DNA from: Eubacterium sp. | Lineage (GTDB): Bacteria; Bacillota_A; Clostridia; Lachnospirales; Lachnospiraceae | Direction: 5' to 3' | Assembly (NCBI GenBank): GCA_024687845.1 | Contig: JAILEL010000195.1 | Span: 1-17,500 of the forward strand | Length of the DNA: 17,500 nt | Shown here: positions 1 through 7,976 of the stretch, piece after piece | Layout of the letters: every line of letters starts with the position of its first letter | How positions within the stretch are numbered: position 1 is the first letter of the stretch | The notes under the pieces: generated by a model | What the model saw: the letters and a program-made list of their open reading frames with translations, nothing else | The model's database searches: none | Told to the model about the DNA's origin: nothing | Made by a program: the position numbers and the translations under genes

Positions 1-6
1 AGCAGG

Positions 7-125
7 AACTCAAAAAACACGATTCAGTGCTGCGTAAGCAGCAATAGAACATCGCATATAAGCTTATTTATGCTTGCATAAGAATAAGCTTTATGCGATG
101 TGGACTTAAGAGTGTTTTTTGAGTT
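7..125. repeat. 119-bp inverted-repeat element, three-stem fold
   Basis: A perfect 14-bp inverted repeat (AACTCAAAAAACAC at 7-20, its complement at 112-125) encloses two further hairpins. One is a 5-bp GCTGC/GCAGC stem at 29-42 with a GTAA tetraloop on the plus strand. The other is an 18-bp stem at 50-68/83-100 with a single bulged base and a 14-nt loop. The whole folds as a three-way junction. It lies just downstream of the decarboxylase gamma gene. It could be a MITE-like element (no target duplication seen), a structured RNA or an unusual terminator. A T6 run sits inside the last arm when read on the minus strand, but it is too far from the inner hairpins for a classic terminator. Confidence 0.6.
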
Positions 126-143
126 AACCGTGAATAGTAACCT
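121..143. repeat. 23-bp intergenic repeat, copy 1
   Basis: This copy matches 1706-1728 at 21 of 23 positions; the common core is TGAATAGTAACCT. It overlaps the right arm of the 119-bp inverted-repeat element and ends 8 nt short of the gamma-subunit stop codon. The two copies bracket the decarboxylase gene pair. The origin is unknown; a dispersed intergenic repeat family is the likeliest explanation. Confidence 0.6.
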
Positions 144-150
144 TAAAGGT

Positions 151-435
151 CTATAGATCATGTGATATGTATATGTTATCTTCCTCTTCAAGAAAATCCT
201 TCTTCTCTCGCTCTTTAAGAAGATCCATAGCTGATTCCTTTTTTTCAGAAGTGCCTTCTGCCTCAGCTGCATTCTCAGTTGCTGCCTCTTCCTCATCATC
301 CCCAGCAGTCTTTGATGAAAAGGCTTTTAATATATATATGCCTGCAATAATCACTATAGTAACTATGAATATTCCTAAGAGTCCTACCCCCATAATTGGA
401 AGAGAATTCAGAAATGCATTTATATCAATCTTCAT
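151..435 (-). CDS. Na+-translocating decarboxylase gamma subunit (OadG family)
   Basis: This 94-residue protein has one membrane helix at about residues 14-39, then an Ala/Glu/Asp-rich linker (about 45-66) and a charged tail. That is the layout of OadG-type gamma subunits, which hold together the membrane beta subunit and the cytoplasmic carboxyltransferase of biotin-dependent Na+-pumping decarboxylases. An AGGAGG site lies 6-7 nt before the ATG and overlaps the stop region of the beta gene only 10 nt upstream, so the two are co-transcribed and probably translationally coupled. Sequence identity among gamma subunits is low, so the call rests on topology plus the beta neighbour. The carboxyltransferase and biotin-carrier genes are not in the window. 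Confidence 0.8.
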   Translation of the reverse strand: MKIDINAFLNSLPIMGVGLLGIFIVTIVIIAGIYILKAFSSKTAGDDEEEAATENAAEAEGTSEKKESAMDLLKEREKKDFLEEEDNIYISHDL

Positions 436-445
436 TATGTGCCTC

Positions 446-1579
446 CTATCTTGGTATCAGGTTTAGAATCAGGCCTCCGGCTATAACGGAAGCTATCTGT
501 CCAGATACATTTATCCCGATTGTATGGGTAAGCAGGAAGTTTGTTGGATCCTCCTCAAGTCCCAGTTTATGCACTACTCTGGAAGACATAGGGAATGCTG
601 AGATTCCAGCTGCTCCTATCATCGGATTGATTTTGTTCTTAGCAAAAATATTGATTATTTTTGCAAATATAACGCCACCCGCTGTATCAAATATGAACGC
701 AATAAGTCCGAGTCCTAATATAAGAAGTGTCTGAGGATTAAGAAATGCATCCGCCTGCATTTTTTCTGCTATTGTAATTCCAAGGAAAAGAGTTACCAGA
801 TTAGCCAGATCTGTCTGTGCAGTTTTGGAAAGTGAATCCAGAACTCCACACTCCCTTATAAGATTACCGAACATAAGGAAACCAATAAGCGCTACCGCAT
901 TTGGAGCTACTATTCCTGTAAGAATCGTAACAAATATAGGGAACAATATCTTCGTGGTCCGAGATACATTTCCCGGCTTATACTCCATTTTGATCTTACG
1001 TTCCTTTTCTGTAGTCAGAAGCTTTATGATAGGTGGCTGAACTATAGGAACAAGCGCCATATATGAATATGCTGCGACTATGATTGCACCAATATATTTA
1101 GTTCCGAAATAATTAGCTACAAAGATGGATGTAGGTCCATCAGCTGCACCGATAATAGCTATTGAAGCTGCATCACGAAGCTCAAATCCAAAGAGAGATG
1201 CAAGACTCAGAGTAAAGAATATACCAAACTGAGCAGCCGCACCAAATATCATGAGCTTTGGATTGGAAAGCAGTGGTCCGAAATCAATCATTGCTCCTAT
1301 TCCTACAAAAAGTAAAAGTGGAAATAACTCATTGGCTATACCGCTTTCGAAAAGAATTGAGATAGGTCCTTCCTGAACAATATCACCCACAATCTGAGTA
1401 ATAGCTCCAGACATAGGCAGATTGACAAGAATAGCTCCAAAGCCTATTGGAAGCAGAAGCGTCGGTTCCATCTTCTTCTTTATGGCAAGATAAATAAGAG
1501 CACCGCCGATAATCCACATTATCAGCTGTTTAATCTCAAGATTTACAACGTTTGAAAAAAGTGTTGATAATAATCCCAT
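446..1579 (-). CDS. Na+-translocating decarboxylase beta subunit (OadB/GcdB/MmdB family)
   Basis: This 377-residue polytopic membrane protein is the subunit that couples decarboxylation of a carboxybiotin intermediate to Na+ export. Family hallmarks are visible: GIGAMIDFGPLL near residues 93-104, GAADGPTSIF at 144-153 with the conserved Asp147, the VQPPIIKLLTTEKER segment at about 180-194, and the C-terminal SAFPMSSRVVHKLG and INVSGQIASVIAGG blocks. Length and hydrophobicity fit the family. GAGAGGAAA precedes the ATG at a normal distance. The gene is first in a two-gene unit with the gamma subunit. Which decarboxylase it serves (oxaloacetate, methylmalonyl-CoA or glutaconyl-CoA) cannot be decided here, so no gene symbol is given. 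Confidence 0.93.
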   Translation of the reverse strand: MGLLSTLFSNVVNLEIKQLIMWIIGGALIYLAIKKKMEPTLLLPIGFGAILVNLPMSGAITQIVGDIVQEGPISILFESGIANELFPLLLFVGIGAMIDFGPLLSNPKLMIFGAAAQFGIFFTLSLASLFGFELRDAASIAIIGAADGPTSIFVANYFGTKYIGAIIVAAYSYMALVPIVQPPIIKLLTTEKERKIKMEYKPGNVSRTTKILFPIFVTILTGIVAPNAVALIGFLMFGNLIRECGVLDSLSKTAQTDLANLVTLFLGITIAEKMQADAFLNPQTLLILGLGLIAFIFDTAGGVIFAKIINIFAKNKINPMIGAAGISAFPMSSRVVHKLGLEEDPTNFLLTHTIGINVSGQIASVIAGGLILNLIPR

Positions 1580-1603
1580 AGTATTTTCCTCTCATATATT
1601 TTT

Positions 1604-1617
1604 CAGCACTTATGCTG
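1604..1617 (-). promoter_or_regulatory. Leader hairpin 2 before the decarboxylase beta gene
   Basis: On the minus strand CAGCA-TAAG-TGCTG forms a 5-bp stem with a 4-nt loop, between the first leader hairpin and the ribosome binding site. It is not followed by a U-run, so it is not a terminator. It may only space or protect the leader. Confidence 0.35.
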
Positions 1618-1628
1618 TAACTTACGTT

Positions 1629-1653
1629 AGCAATCTGCCAAAGGCAAATCGCT
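1629..1653 (-). promoter_or_regulatory. 5'-terminal hairpin of the decarboxylase transcript
   Basis: On the minus strand AGCGATTTGCC-TTT-GGCAGATTGCT forms an 11-bp stem. The two apparent mismatches are G-U pairs only in the minus-strand RNA, which indicates the RNA strand that folds. The stem begins about where transcription should start from the promoter at 1658-1686, so the mRNA would carry a stem at its extreme 5' end. Such stems are known to stabilise mRNA against 5'-end decay; that role here is inference. Confidence 0.5.
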
Positions 1654-1657
1654 ATTC

Positions 1658-1686
1658 ATTATATCATCTATGACACCTTTTTACAA
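1658..1686 (-). promoter_or_regulatory. Sigma-A-type promoter of the decarboxylase operon
   Basis: On the minus strand TTGTAA (1681-1686), a 17-nt spacer and a perfect TATAAT (1658-1663) form a strong vegetative-type promoter about 80 nt upstream of the beta-subunit ATG. It lies between the phosphatase terminator and the beta gene, as expected for an independent unit. Confidence 0.75.
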
Positions 1687-1705
1687 ATCCGTATTATTCC
1701 TCAAA

Positions 1706-1728
1706 GAGTTATCCATGAATAGTAACCT
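1706..1728. repeat. 23-bp intergenic repeat, copy 2
   Basis: It matches 121-143 at 21 of 23 positions, in the same orientation. It sits between the terminator at 1745-1784 and the -35 box at 1681-1686, so it could be either a dispersed repeat or an upstream promoter element. Confidence 0.6.
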
Positions 1729-1744
1729 CAATGATAGATCTGTT

Positions 1745-1784
1745 AAAAAAGGAGCTGTCCATCATTTACTTAGTGGACAGCCCC
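1745..1784 (-). terminator. Rho-independent terminator of the double-phosphatase gene
   Basis: On the minus strand GGGGCTGTCCA and TGGACAGCTCC form an 11-bp stem (one G-U pair) with a 12-nt loop, followed directly by six T. It lies about 120 nt downstream of the phosphatase stop codon and ends that transcript before the decarboxylase promoter. Confidence 0.85.
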
Positions 1785-1901
1785 TTCTATTTTATTAATT
1801 TGGGTTTTAGTTTACTTTACTTTTCCATTTACAATGACCGTGGCATCCTAAAGAATTAACATAAATCTCAGTAATTGAATTCTCCTCTCTCTATTCATGT
1901 T

Positions 1902-4367
1902 TTAAGCAGCTTCATCCATTTCATATTCATCTATCATGAGATCATATTCACCAATCTTTTCTTCTAATAGTTTCATAACATCCTCAACATTATAAAGTCC
2001 ATCAGAATTCTCCTTGAGACCTTTAAATCTGATTCTATATATTCCCGGAGGATTGTTCTCATCAATCACAGAAAGATTCCTCAACTGATCCGTGGTTTGA
2101 TAAACAAGATCGAAACTCATAAGTTCCTCTCCTTTATCATTAGTCCATTTGCTCATAACAAGCTTTGAACCTATAGGAACCTTCTCTATAGAGCCAGGCA
2201 GGCAGTAATCCTCTGCATCAAGTGCTGCAAGAACACTACATAAATTGGAATCATGACCACATAAAAATGTAAACTGGCGTCCGTCAGTACTAAGCTCATT
2301 CTTAATTTCTGAAAGAAGTGGATTTGCAACATTAATTGCAATCTTTGGAGAACTGAAAAGAACATCTCCGTAAACATCCTTTATTTCAGATATTTTCTTC
2401 CAGTCATCATCAGAAAGATTATGTCCAAAAGCAGCTTTCTTAGGATCATCCATTTCATAATACTGCAGTACCAAAGCATCGCTAACCTTACAAGCAGTTT
2501 TGAGGGATCCTGCAACAGCTGGTTCTTCTCCTTCTTCAAATGTAAATTCAGAATCATCAGTTACAAAACCTTTAAACTTTTCATTCTTATAATCATCAGA
2601 TTCTTCCACATCTATAACATCAGAAAGCAGTTCATAATTATCACTAAGACCTTCAATAGCTGAATTATAGAGTGTCTTTATTTCTGCCTCTGCATCTTTT
2701 ATATATTCGTCCGAAACATATGTAAGACACGGATTAAATACTGGATCCATCGTATCAAAATCAGCATGATATTCTACATCACCATTATATGAAGGAAGCA
2801 GTCCCGCCTTAAAGAACTGTGCTGTGGCAATTGTTCTTTGCTTTGAATTAGCATAAATCCTTACTGCTCCATCCCGAGGCTGGTAATTCTCTTCAAAAAG
2901 TCCCTCTTTTTCAAGCCACTTTCTGAAATACTGTCCCATCTCACTTTCCAAAGTTCCGCCCTTCACAGAAAGATGACTTGGATCTGAAGACCATTCAAGC
3001 CAGTCGTATGGAGTAATAGTATCCAGTTCTGAACCCTCATCACTAAGAGGTGAACGAATATTATGTCTGCTGAGACAAACCACCTGTTTCAAAGTATAAC
3101 CATCTTTTGAAGCAGGTCCGATTTCAGTCTTTAATACATTGTCAGTATTGTCTTCTCTTTCATACTTTGTAAATGGAACCGGTGTTTTATCAGATGTCTT
3201 CTTTACTTTATCACCGTAGATTGTAGACCAGTCATTCTTCATGGAAATAGGAATCCATCCTTGTTCCTCGCATAAAGAATACATTTTATCTGCTTTTTCT
3301 TCATTTCCATATTCACGCTCTGTATCATCACAGCAGAGCATAAATGCCAGACTTTTATATGGATTAGAACTTGTTACATATTCACACATACTGGAATCTC
3401 CAGAGCTGTTACCAAATGACAGCACTGGCTGCTGACCAATCTCCTGAGCAATAACTCCAACCTTATTCATTTTAAGATTCTTTATAAGAAAATCTCCGCC
3501 AAGGATAAGGTTATCATCTTCTTTAAACGTATAATCCAGTCCATCAGTAATACTCTGTCCTGATGCAACAATAGTTTCGTCAGAACCAATCACCTGGCTC
3601 ATAGGTATATTCAAAGTGCCATTTACAATTCCTCTTACTATGAGTCTGTCTGTTCCACTCACTACATATACTTTAAAATCATTTTTCTGAAGAAGATCTA
3701 TCACTTCAAGCATCGGCTTATAGAATGATTCTCCACGTGTCATTCCTTCATATCCGGGAGCTGGTTCCTTCTTAAACTCTTCAACGTAAGCTTCAAATTC
3801 GTCTACTGTCATTCCAGAAAATGAAGATGCAATTCCTTTACCATGGTCAACTTCAATGCCACTTGCTGACGGTCCTCCTGTTACAGAATCAAGTATCTTA
3901 CCGGCGGTTTCTCTTTCGAAATCAGTTGCCTTATCTCTGTAATCAGTATCCTCATAAACTCTATGAAGAAGTAAGCTGTAATCAAAATATGTTGGATTTG
4001 TTTCTCCATAAAGGGTACCATCAAGGTCAAAAACAGCAATACGATTTTCAACCGGGATATAGTCAGCTCCACCTTCCTCGGTTATATCCTGAATATACGC
4101 AAGAAGCTGTTTCTTAGCCTCCGCCTGTTCATTCCATAAAGATAGATTTTCCGAAACTGAAGAAGTTTCAGTATCTTCAGAACTACTACCTTCAACCTTT
4201 TCTTCAGAAACATCTTCTGTCTCAACACTGTTCTGCAAAGTATCATCGGTACTATCTGCTTTCTTTATCTTACCAGCTAATCCAATTGTTATGAAAAGAA
4301 CCACTAAAAACAAACAGATTGATACAATAGCAATTACCTTCCATAAAGAGTTCTTATTATTTTCCAT
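1902..4367 (-). CDS. Membrane-anchored HAD / histidine acid phosphatase fusion protein
   Basis: This 821-residue protein has an N-terminal membrane helix (about residues 9-32), a Ser/Glu/Thr-rich linker, and two phosphatase domains that should lie outside the cell. The first is HAD-type: DLDGT at 114-118 (nucleophile Asp114), VVSGT ending at 239, and GNSSGDSSM around 319-327. The second is histidine acid phosphatase (phytase/glucose-1-phosphatase superfamily): RHNIRSP at 434-440 with His435, an NSKQRTIATA block at about 507-516, and the HD pair His705-Asp706. The ATG at 4367 follows GGAGG with 9 nt spacing. An in-frame GTG at 4481 lies inside the proposed promoter and was rejected. A role in releasing phosphate from external phosphoesters is likely; the substrate is unknown. 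Confidence 0.85.
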   Translation of the reverse strand: MENNKNSLWKVIAIVSICLFLVVLFITIGLAGKIKKADSTDDTLQNSVETEDVSEEKVEGSSSEDTETSSVSENLSLWNEQAEAKKQLLAYIQDITEEGGADYIPVENRIAVFDLDGTLYGETNPTYFDYSLLLHRVYEDTDYRDKATDFERETAGKILDSVTGGPSASGIEVDHGKGIASSFSGMTVDEFEAYVEEFKKEPAPGYEGMTRGESFYKPMLEVIDLLQKNDFKVYVVSGTDRLIVRGIVNGTLNIPMSQVIGSDETIVASGQSITDGLDYTFKEDDNLILGGDFLIKNLKMNKVGVIAQEIGQQPVLSFGNSSGDSSMCEYVTSSNPYKSLAFMLCCDDTEREYGNEEKADKMYSLCEEQGWIPISMKNDWSTIYGDKVKKTSDKTPVPFTKYEREDNTDNVLKTEIGPASKDGYTLKQVVCLSRHNIRSPLSDEGSELDTITPYDWLEWSSDPSHLSVKGGTLESEMGQYFRKWLEKEGLFEENYQPRDGAVRIYANSKQRTIATAQFFKAGLLPSYNGDVEYHADFDTMDPVFNPCLTYVSDEYIKDAEAEIKTLYNSAIEGLSDNYELLSDVIDVEESDDYKNEKFKGFVTDDSEFTFEEGEEPAVAGSLKTACKVSDALVLQYYEMDDPKKAAFGHNLSDDDWKKISEIKDVYGDVLFSSPKIAINVANPLLSEIKNELSTDGRQFTFLCGHDSNLCSVLAALDAEDYCLPGSIEKVPIGSKLVMSKWTNDKGEELMSFDLVYQTTDQLRNLSVIDENNPPGIYRIRFKGLKENSDGLYNVEDVMKLLEEKIGEYDLMIDEYEMDEAA

Positions 4368-4446
4368 ATCAAATCGCCTCCAATTGAAGTAGTAAAACCC
4401 TCCTTTTATAACTATTAATTCACTTTGACTATATAACTCAACTTTA

Positions 4447-4483
4447 ATCATATCTCCTGGTGGACAACAAAAGAGCAACACAT
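4447..4483 (-). promoter_or_regulatory. Phosphatase promoter with shared 20-bp element
   Basis: On the minus strand ATGTGTTGCTCTTTTGTTGT (4464-4483) is followed after exactly 11 nt by a -10-like TATGAT (4447-4452). The same 20 bases, with the same 11-nt gap to TATAAT, occur at 8361-8397. The element contains TGTTG twice, 11 nt apart, i.e. one helical turn. No good -35 hexamer stands at the usual distance, so activator binding or an alternative sigma factor is plausible. Transcription would start near 4440, about 73 nt before the phosphatase ATG. Confidence 0.55.
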
Positions 4484-4507
4484 AGCTTATAGCGTTTTCA
4501 CTTACGA

Positions 4508-4536
4508 TTGCGGTCTCTTCAGAATATAAGTATAAT
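4508..4536 (+). promoter_or_regulatory. Candidate plus-strand promoter
   Basis: TTGCGG (4508-4513), a 17-nt spacer and a perfect TATAAT (4531-4536) point away from the phosphatase gene. No plus-strand coding region follows. A short 5-bp hairpin (AACCA/TGGTT, about 4624-4645) followed by ATTTTT could end a transcript of roughly 110 nt. An unrecognised small RNA or a chance match are both possible. Confidence 0.3.
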
Positions 4537-4662
4537 GTGAAAAGTTTCAGTCAATAATCATATTATGTGGGAGTGCTAAAACAAAAAAATCGTTATCCTA
4601 ATGTACCATCTATATGGATGTAAAACCATATCAGAATTCTGGTTATTTTTCCTCTTCTATAT

Positions 4663-4702
4663 AAAAAAAACTGATCCAGACCCATGTTAAGGTCAGATCA
4701 GT
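4663..4702 (-). terminator. Terminator of the pfl operon, overlapping the pflA stop
   Basis: On the minus strand ACTGATC ... GATCAGT forms a 7-bp stem extended by GACC/GGTC with a small bulge, followed by about eight T. The TGA stop codon of pflA (4693-4695) lies inside the left arm, so the gene's last codons double as terminator sequence. Confidence 0.85.
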
Positions 4703-5475
4703 GGTATTGTAAGAATCTCTCTGGCTCTGGCAAGCTGTTCTTCAGAAGGTGGACATACATCTGGAATGGGATATTCTATCCCCAGTCTCTCATATTCCGG
4801 AACGCCAAGTCTATGATAAGGAAGAACCTCTACCTTTGATACAGTCTTAAGACCAGAAATAAATTCCGCAAGTTTTTTCAAGTCATTTTCGTCAGTAGTA
4901 ATTCCAGGAACCAGTACATGGCGAATCCACATTTTCTTTCCAGAATCAGAAAGGTATTTGGCCATGTCAAGGATATTCTGATTTGTAAAGCCGGTAAGAT
5001 TTTTATGTTTTTCCTCATTTATGTGTTTAATATCAAGGATAAAAAGATCGGTATAATTAATTAGAATACTAAATTTTTGAAAGAATTCACCATGAAGGGT
5101 AAATGGATTACCAGATGTATCTAAACAGGTGTTTACGCCCTTTTCCTTGGCAAGTCTGAATAGTTCGGTAACAAAATCTATTTGAAGAAGGGCTTCTCCA
5201 CCACTGACAGTGATTCCACCACCATTTTTCCAATAAGGCTTATATCTCATTGCCTTTTCCAGAATCTCCCCAGGCGTATAGGTTTCAACCTTTATTCCTT
5301 TTGCAATTAGCTCTTTAAGTCTTTCTTCGCTGGTGACAACATTCCAGGTTTCAGGATTATGGCAATATTTACAGCGCATGTTACAGCCCTGTAAAAAGAC
5401 TATAAATCTTATTCCAGGGCCGTCAACTGCACCAAAGCTTTCAGTTGAATGGATGTATCCAATTGTTTCTTTCAT
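4693..5475 (-). CDS. pflA: Pyruvate formate-lyase activating enzyme
   Basis: This 260-residue radical-SAM enzyme of the cytoplasm uses S-adenosylmethionine and a [4Fe-4S] cluster to put the glycyl radical on pyruvate formate-lyase. The cluster motif CNMRCKYC gives CX3CX2C at Cys31, Cys35 and Cys38. The SAM-binding SGGE is at residues 91-94. The N-terminal STESFGAVDGPGIR block is typical of the family. The length matches known PflA proteins. It starts 29 nt after the pflB stop, in the usual pflB-pflA order, with a modest GAAGAG ribosome site. It ends in a terminator that includes its stop codon. Confidence 0.96.
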   Translation of the reverse strand: MKETIGYIHSTESFGAVDGPGIRFIVFLQGCNMRCKYCHNPETWNVVTSEERLKELIAKGIKVETYTPGEILEKAMRYKPYWKNGGGITVSGGEALLQIDFVTELFRLAKEKGVNTCLDTSGNPFTLHGEFFQKFSILINYTDLFILDIKHINEEKHKNLTGFTNQNILDMAKYLSDSGKKMWIRHVLVPGITTDENDLKKLAEFISGLKTVSKVEVLPYHRLGVPEYERLGIEYPIPDVCPPSEEQLARAREILTIPLI

Positions 5476-5504
5476 AATATCTCTTCTATATTTACAATTA
5501 TCTT

Positions 5505-7772
5505 TTATAAAGATTCATGGAATGTTCGATTAATAACATCCAGCTGCTGTTCTCTTGTAAGGTTGATAAACTTAACAGCGTAGCCAGATACACGTATAGT
5601 AAAGTTGGCATATTCCGGTTTATCAGGATGTTCCATGATATCCTCAAGAACCTCACGACTGAAAACATTTACATTAAGGTGATGAGCACCCTGGTCGAAA
5701 TAACCATCCATGGCATTCACAAGATTCTGAACTCTTTCTTCCTCTGTGTTTCCAAGAGCTGATGGATTCATGGACTGAGTATTTGAAATACCATCAAGAG
5801 CCCAGACATACGGAATCTTTGCAACTGAATTAAGAGAAGCAAGAAGACCAGACTTTTCAGCCCCATAGCTTGGATTAGCTCCAGGAGCAAGTGGTGTCCA
5901 TGCTTTACGTCCATCAGGAAGACTTCCTGTGAATTTACCATATACAACATTTGATGTAATAGTAAGGATAGATGTTGTTGGTTCTGAGTTTCTATAAGTA
6001 TGTCTTTTCTTTATATCATCAAGGAAGGTCTTAAGAAGCCATACTCCTATATTATCTGCTCTGTTGTCATCATTTCCATACTTAGGAAAATCTCCCTCAA
6101 CCTTATAATCGACAGCGAAGCCTTCTTCATCACGGATAACCTTAACCTTAGCGTACTTGATAGCTGAAAGCGAATCGATAACATGTGAGAATCCAGCGAT
6201 ACCTGTCGCAAATGTACGACGAACATCTGTATCTATAAGTGCCATCTCGGCAGCCTCATAGTAGTATTTGTCATGCATGTAGTGAATAAGATTTAGTGTA
6301 TTCACATAAAGACCAGCAAGCCAGTCAAGCATGAATTCAAACCTTTCGATTACTTCATCATAGTCCAGGTATTCTGAAGTAATAGGTCGTGCAGCTGGTC
6401 CAACCTGAACACGTGACTTAGCATCTACTCCACCATTAATCGAGAACAGAAGACATTTAGCCAGATTAGCACGAGCACCAAAGAACTGGATTTCCTTACC
6501 AGTCTGAGTAGCTGATACACAGCAGCAGATTGAATAATCATCGCCCCATACAGGCTTCATAACATCATCATTTTCATACTGTATTGAGCTAGTCTTAACA
6601 GAGATTCTCGCAGCATATCTCTTAAAGGCTTCAGGCAGCTGTGATGAATAGAGAACTGTAAGATTAGGTTCTGGTGAAGGTCCCATATTTTCGAGTGTGT
6701 GCAGGAATCTATAGCAGTTCTTTGTAACATGTGGACGACCGTCCATACCAATTCCACCAACCTCAAGAGTTGCCCAGACAGGGTCTCCTGAGAACAGTTC
6801 ATTGTAAGACTGAATACGGGCAAACTTAACCATTCTGAGTTTCATTACAAAATGATCGATTAACTCCTGAGCCTCACTTTCAGTAAGAATACCCTTCTTC
6901 AAATCTCTTTCAATATAAATATCAAGGAATGTAGAAACACGGCCAACTGACATAGCAGCACCATTCTGTGTCTTAACTGCAGCCAGATATCCGAAGTATA
7001 ACCATTGAACAGCTTCCTTAGCATTCTTTGCTGGACGAGAGATATCGCAGCCATATATTTCTGCCATCTTCTTCATTCCCTCAAGGGCCTTAATCTGCTC
7101 AGCAAGTTCCTCACGCTGACGGATGATATCATCGGTCATTACCCCATGACCGCAGTTTTTCTTATCTTGCTTTTTCCATTCTATAAGCTGATCTATTCCA
7201 TATAAAGCGATTCTTCTATAATCACCTACAATTCGTCCACGGCCATATGTATCAGGAAGTCCAGTGATGATATGACTCCTACGAGCTGCTCTCATCTCAT
7301 CTGTATATGCATCAAAAACCGCCTGATTATGAGTCTTGTGATATTCAGTAAATACCTTATGAAGATCCTTGTTAGGTTCATAACCATACATAGTAAGAGA
7401 TTCTTCAGCCATCTTGATACCACCAAATGGCATGAATGCTCTCTTAAGTGGCTTATCAGTCTGAAGACCAACAATCTGCTCAAGATCTTTCATTGATTCA
7501 TCTATATATCCAGGACCATAAGAAGTAAGTGTAGAAACTATCTCAGTTTCCTCGTCCAGAACCCCACCCTTTGCATGTTCTTCCTTCTGAAGCTCCTGAA
7601 GTTTAGCCCAAAGCTTATTAGTCGCTTCAGTTGGTCCTTCCAGAAAGCTTTCATCTCCTGTATACGGGGTATAATTATATGTAATAAATTCCCTGACATT
7701 ACACTCTTCTTTCCATAAACGACCAGTGAATCCATCCCACTCATCAAAATTGAGCATTAAATCCTTTTGCAT
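5505..7772 (-). CDS. pflB: Pyruvate formate-lyase (formate C-acetyltransferase)
   Basis: This 755-residue glycyl-radical enzyme converts pyruvate and CoA to acetyl-CoA and formate in anaerobic fermentation. The active-site cysteine pair lies in [15 protein letters not shown]: Cys417 and Cys418 correspond to E. coli Cys418/Cys419, and an additional cysteine at 416 is present. The radical site is Gly730 in RVSGYAVKF, 25 residues from the C terminus, as expected. AGGAGG precedes the ATG at good spacing. It is first gene of the pflBA operon, with a promoter at 7826-7854. Length and motifs are complete, and no frameshift is seen. Confidence 0.97.
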   Translation of the reverse strand: MQKDLMLNFDEWDGFTGRLWKEECNVREFITYNYTPYTGDESFLEGPTEATNKLWAKLQELQKEEHAKGGVLDEETEIVSTLTSYGPGYIDESMKDLEQIVGLQTDKPLKRAFMPFGGIKMAEESLTMYGYEPNKDLHKVFTEYHKTHNQAVFDAYTDEMRAARRSHIITGLPDTYGRGRIVGDYRRIALYGIDQLIEWKKQDKKNCGHGVMTDDIIRQREELAEQIKALEGMKKMAEIYGCDISRPAKNAKEAVQWLYFGYLAAVKTQNGAAMSVGRVSTFLDIYIERDLKKGILTESEAQELIDHFVMKLRMVKFARIQSYNELFSGDPVWATLEVGGIGMDGRPHVTKNCYRFLHTLENMGPSPEPNLTVLYSSQLPEAFKRYAARISVKTSSIQYENDDVMKPVWGDDYSICCCVSATQTGKEIQFFGARANLAKCLLFSINGGVDAKSRVQVGPAARPITSEYLDYDEVIERFEFMLDWLAGLYVNTLNLIHYMHDKYYYEAAEMALIDTDVRRTFATGIAGFSHVIDSLSAIKYAKVKVIRDEEGFAVDYKVEGDFPKYGNDDNRADNIGVWLLKTFLDDIKKRHTYRNSEPTTSILTITSNVVYGKFTGSLPDGRKAWTPLAPGANPSYGAEKSGLLASLNSVAKIPYVWALDGISNTQSMNPSALGNTEEERVQNLVNAMDGYFDQGAHHLNVNVFSREVLEDIMEHPDKPEYANFTIRVSGYAVKFINLTREQQLDVINRTFHESL

Positions 7773-7825
7773 AATTTTTCCCTCCTATGATTAGAAGCAT
7801 TTAACTATTATTAGATATATCAAAC

Positions 7826-7854
7826 ATAATACCTCAAAATGTAAAATAATACAA
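7826..7854 (-). promoter_or_regulatory. Probable pflB promoter
   Basis: On the minus strand TTGTAT (7849-7854), 17 nt, TATTAT (7826-7831). The predicted start leaves a leader of about 45 nt before the pflB ATG. An alternative weaker pair further upstream is TTGACT (7885-7890), 17 nt, TAGATT. Confidence 0.6.
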
Positions 7855-7867
7855 CCCCTTTAATCTA

Positions 7868-7914
7868 CTACTATATAATGTGTAAGTCAATCTCAGGAAA
7901 ACACTATATAGTAG
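7868..7914. promoter_or_regulatory. Inverted repeat upstream of the pflB promoter
   Basis: CTACTATATAATGTG at 7868-7882 faces CACTATATAGTAG at 7902-7914, a 13-bp inverted repeat with 2 extra bases in one arm and 19 nt between arms. The right arm contains the perfect 10-bp palindrome ACTATATAGT and the left arm a degenerate copy. It flanks a TTGACT hexamer. It looks like a paired operator; it only partly resembles the NrdR box (ACACTATATATAGTGT), so the regulator is not assigned. Confidence 0.45.
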
Positions 7915-7921
7915 AATTATT

Positions 7922-7956
7922 AAAAAAGGACATCCCAACCACTTGTTAGAACGTCC
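7922..7956 (-). terminator. Terminator behind the LRR relic
   Basis: On the minus strand GGACGTTCTAAC and GTTGGGATGTCC form a 12-bp stem (three G-U pairs) with a 5-nt loop, followed by six T. It lies about 20 nt past the relic stop codon at 7977 and shields the pfl promoter from upstream transcription. Confidence 0.8.
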
Positions 7957-7976
7957 CTTTTGTACATTTTAACTAT

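Noticed and set aside
167..466. Plus-strand open frames across the window, such as this one and 8967-9380
   Set aside because: They lie antisense to well-supported minus-strand genes, are Ser- or Cys/His-rich without family motifs, and lack ribosome sites.
1812..1889. Short minus-strand frame ending in GCHGHCKWKSKVN downstream of the phosphatase
   Set aside because: It has no start codon, lies in the phosphatase 3' untranslated region before the terminator, and no family is recognised.
4368..4481. Longer phosphatase start at an in-frame GTG (4481)
   Set aside because: The extension has no good ribosome site, would overlap the shared promoter element, and the ATG at 4367 follows GGAGG directly before the membrane helix.
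7868..7914. True NrdR box pair
   Set aside because: The second arm matches the consensus at only 10 of 16 positions and the spacing and orientation differ from tandem NrdR boxes, so only a generic operator is claimed.
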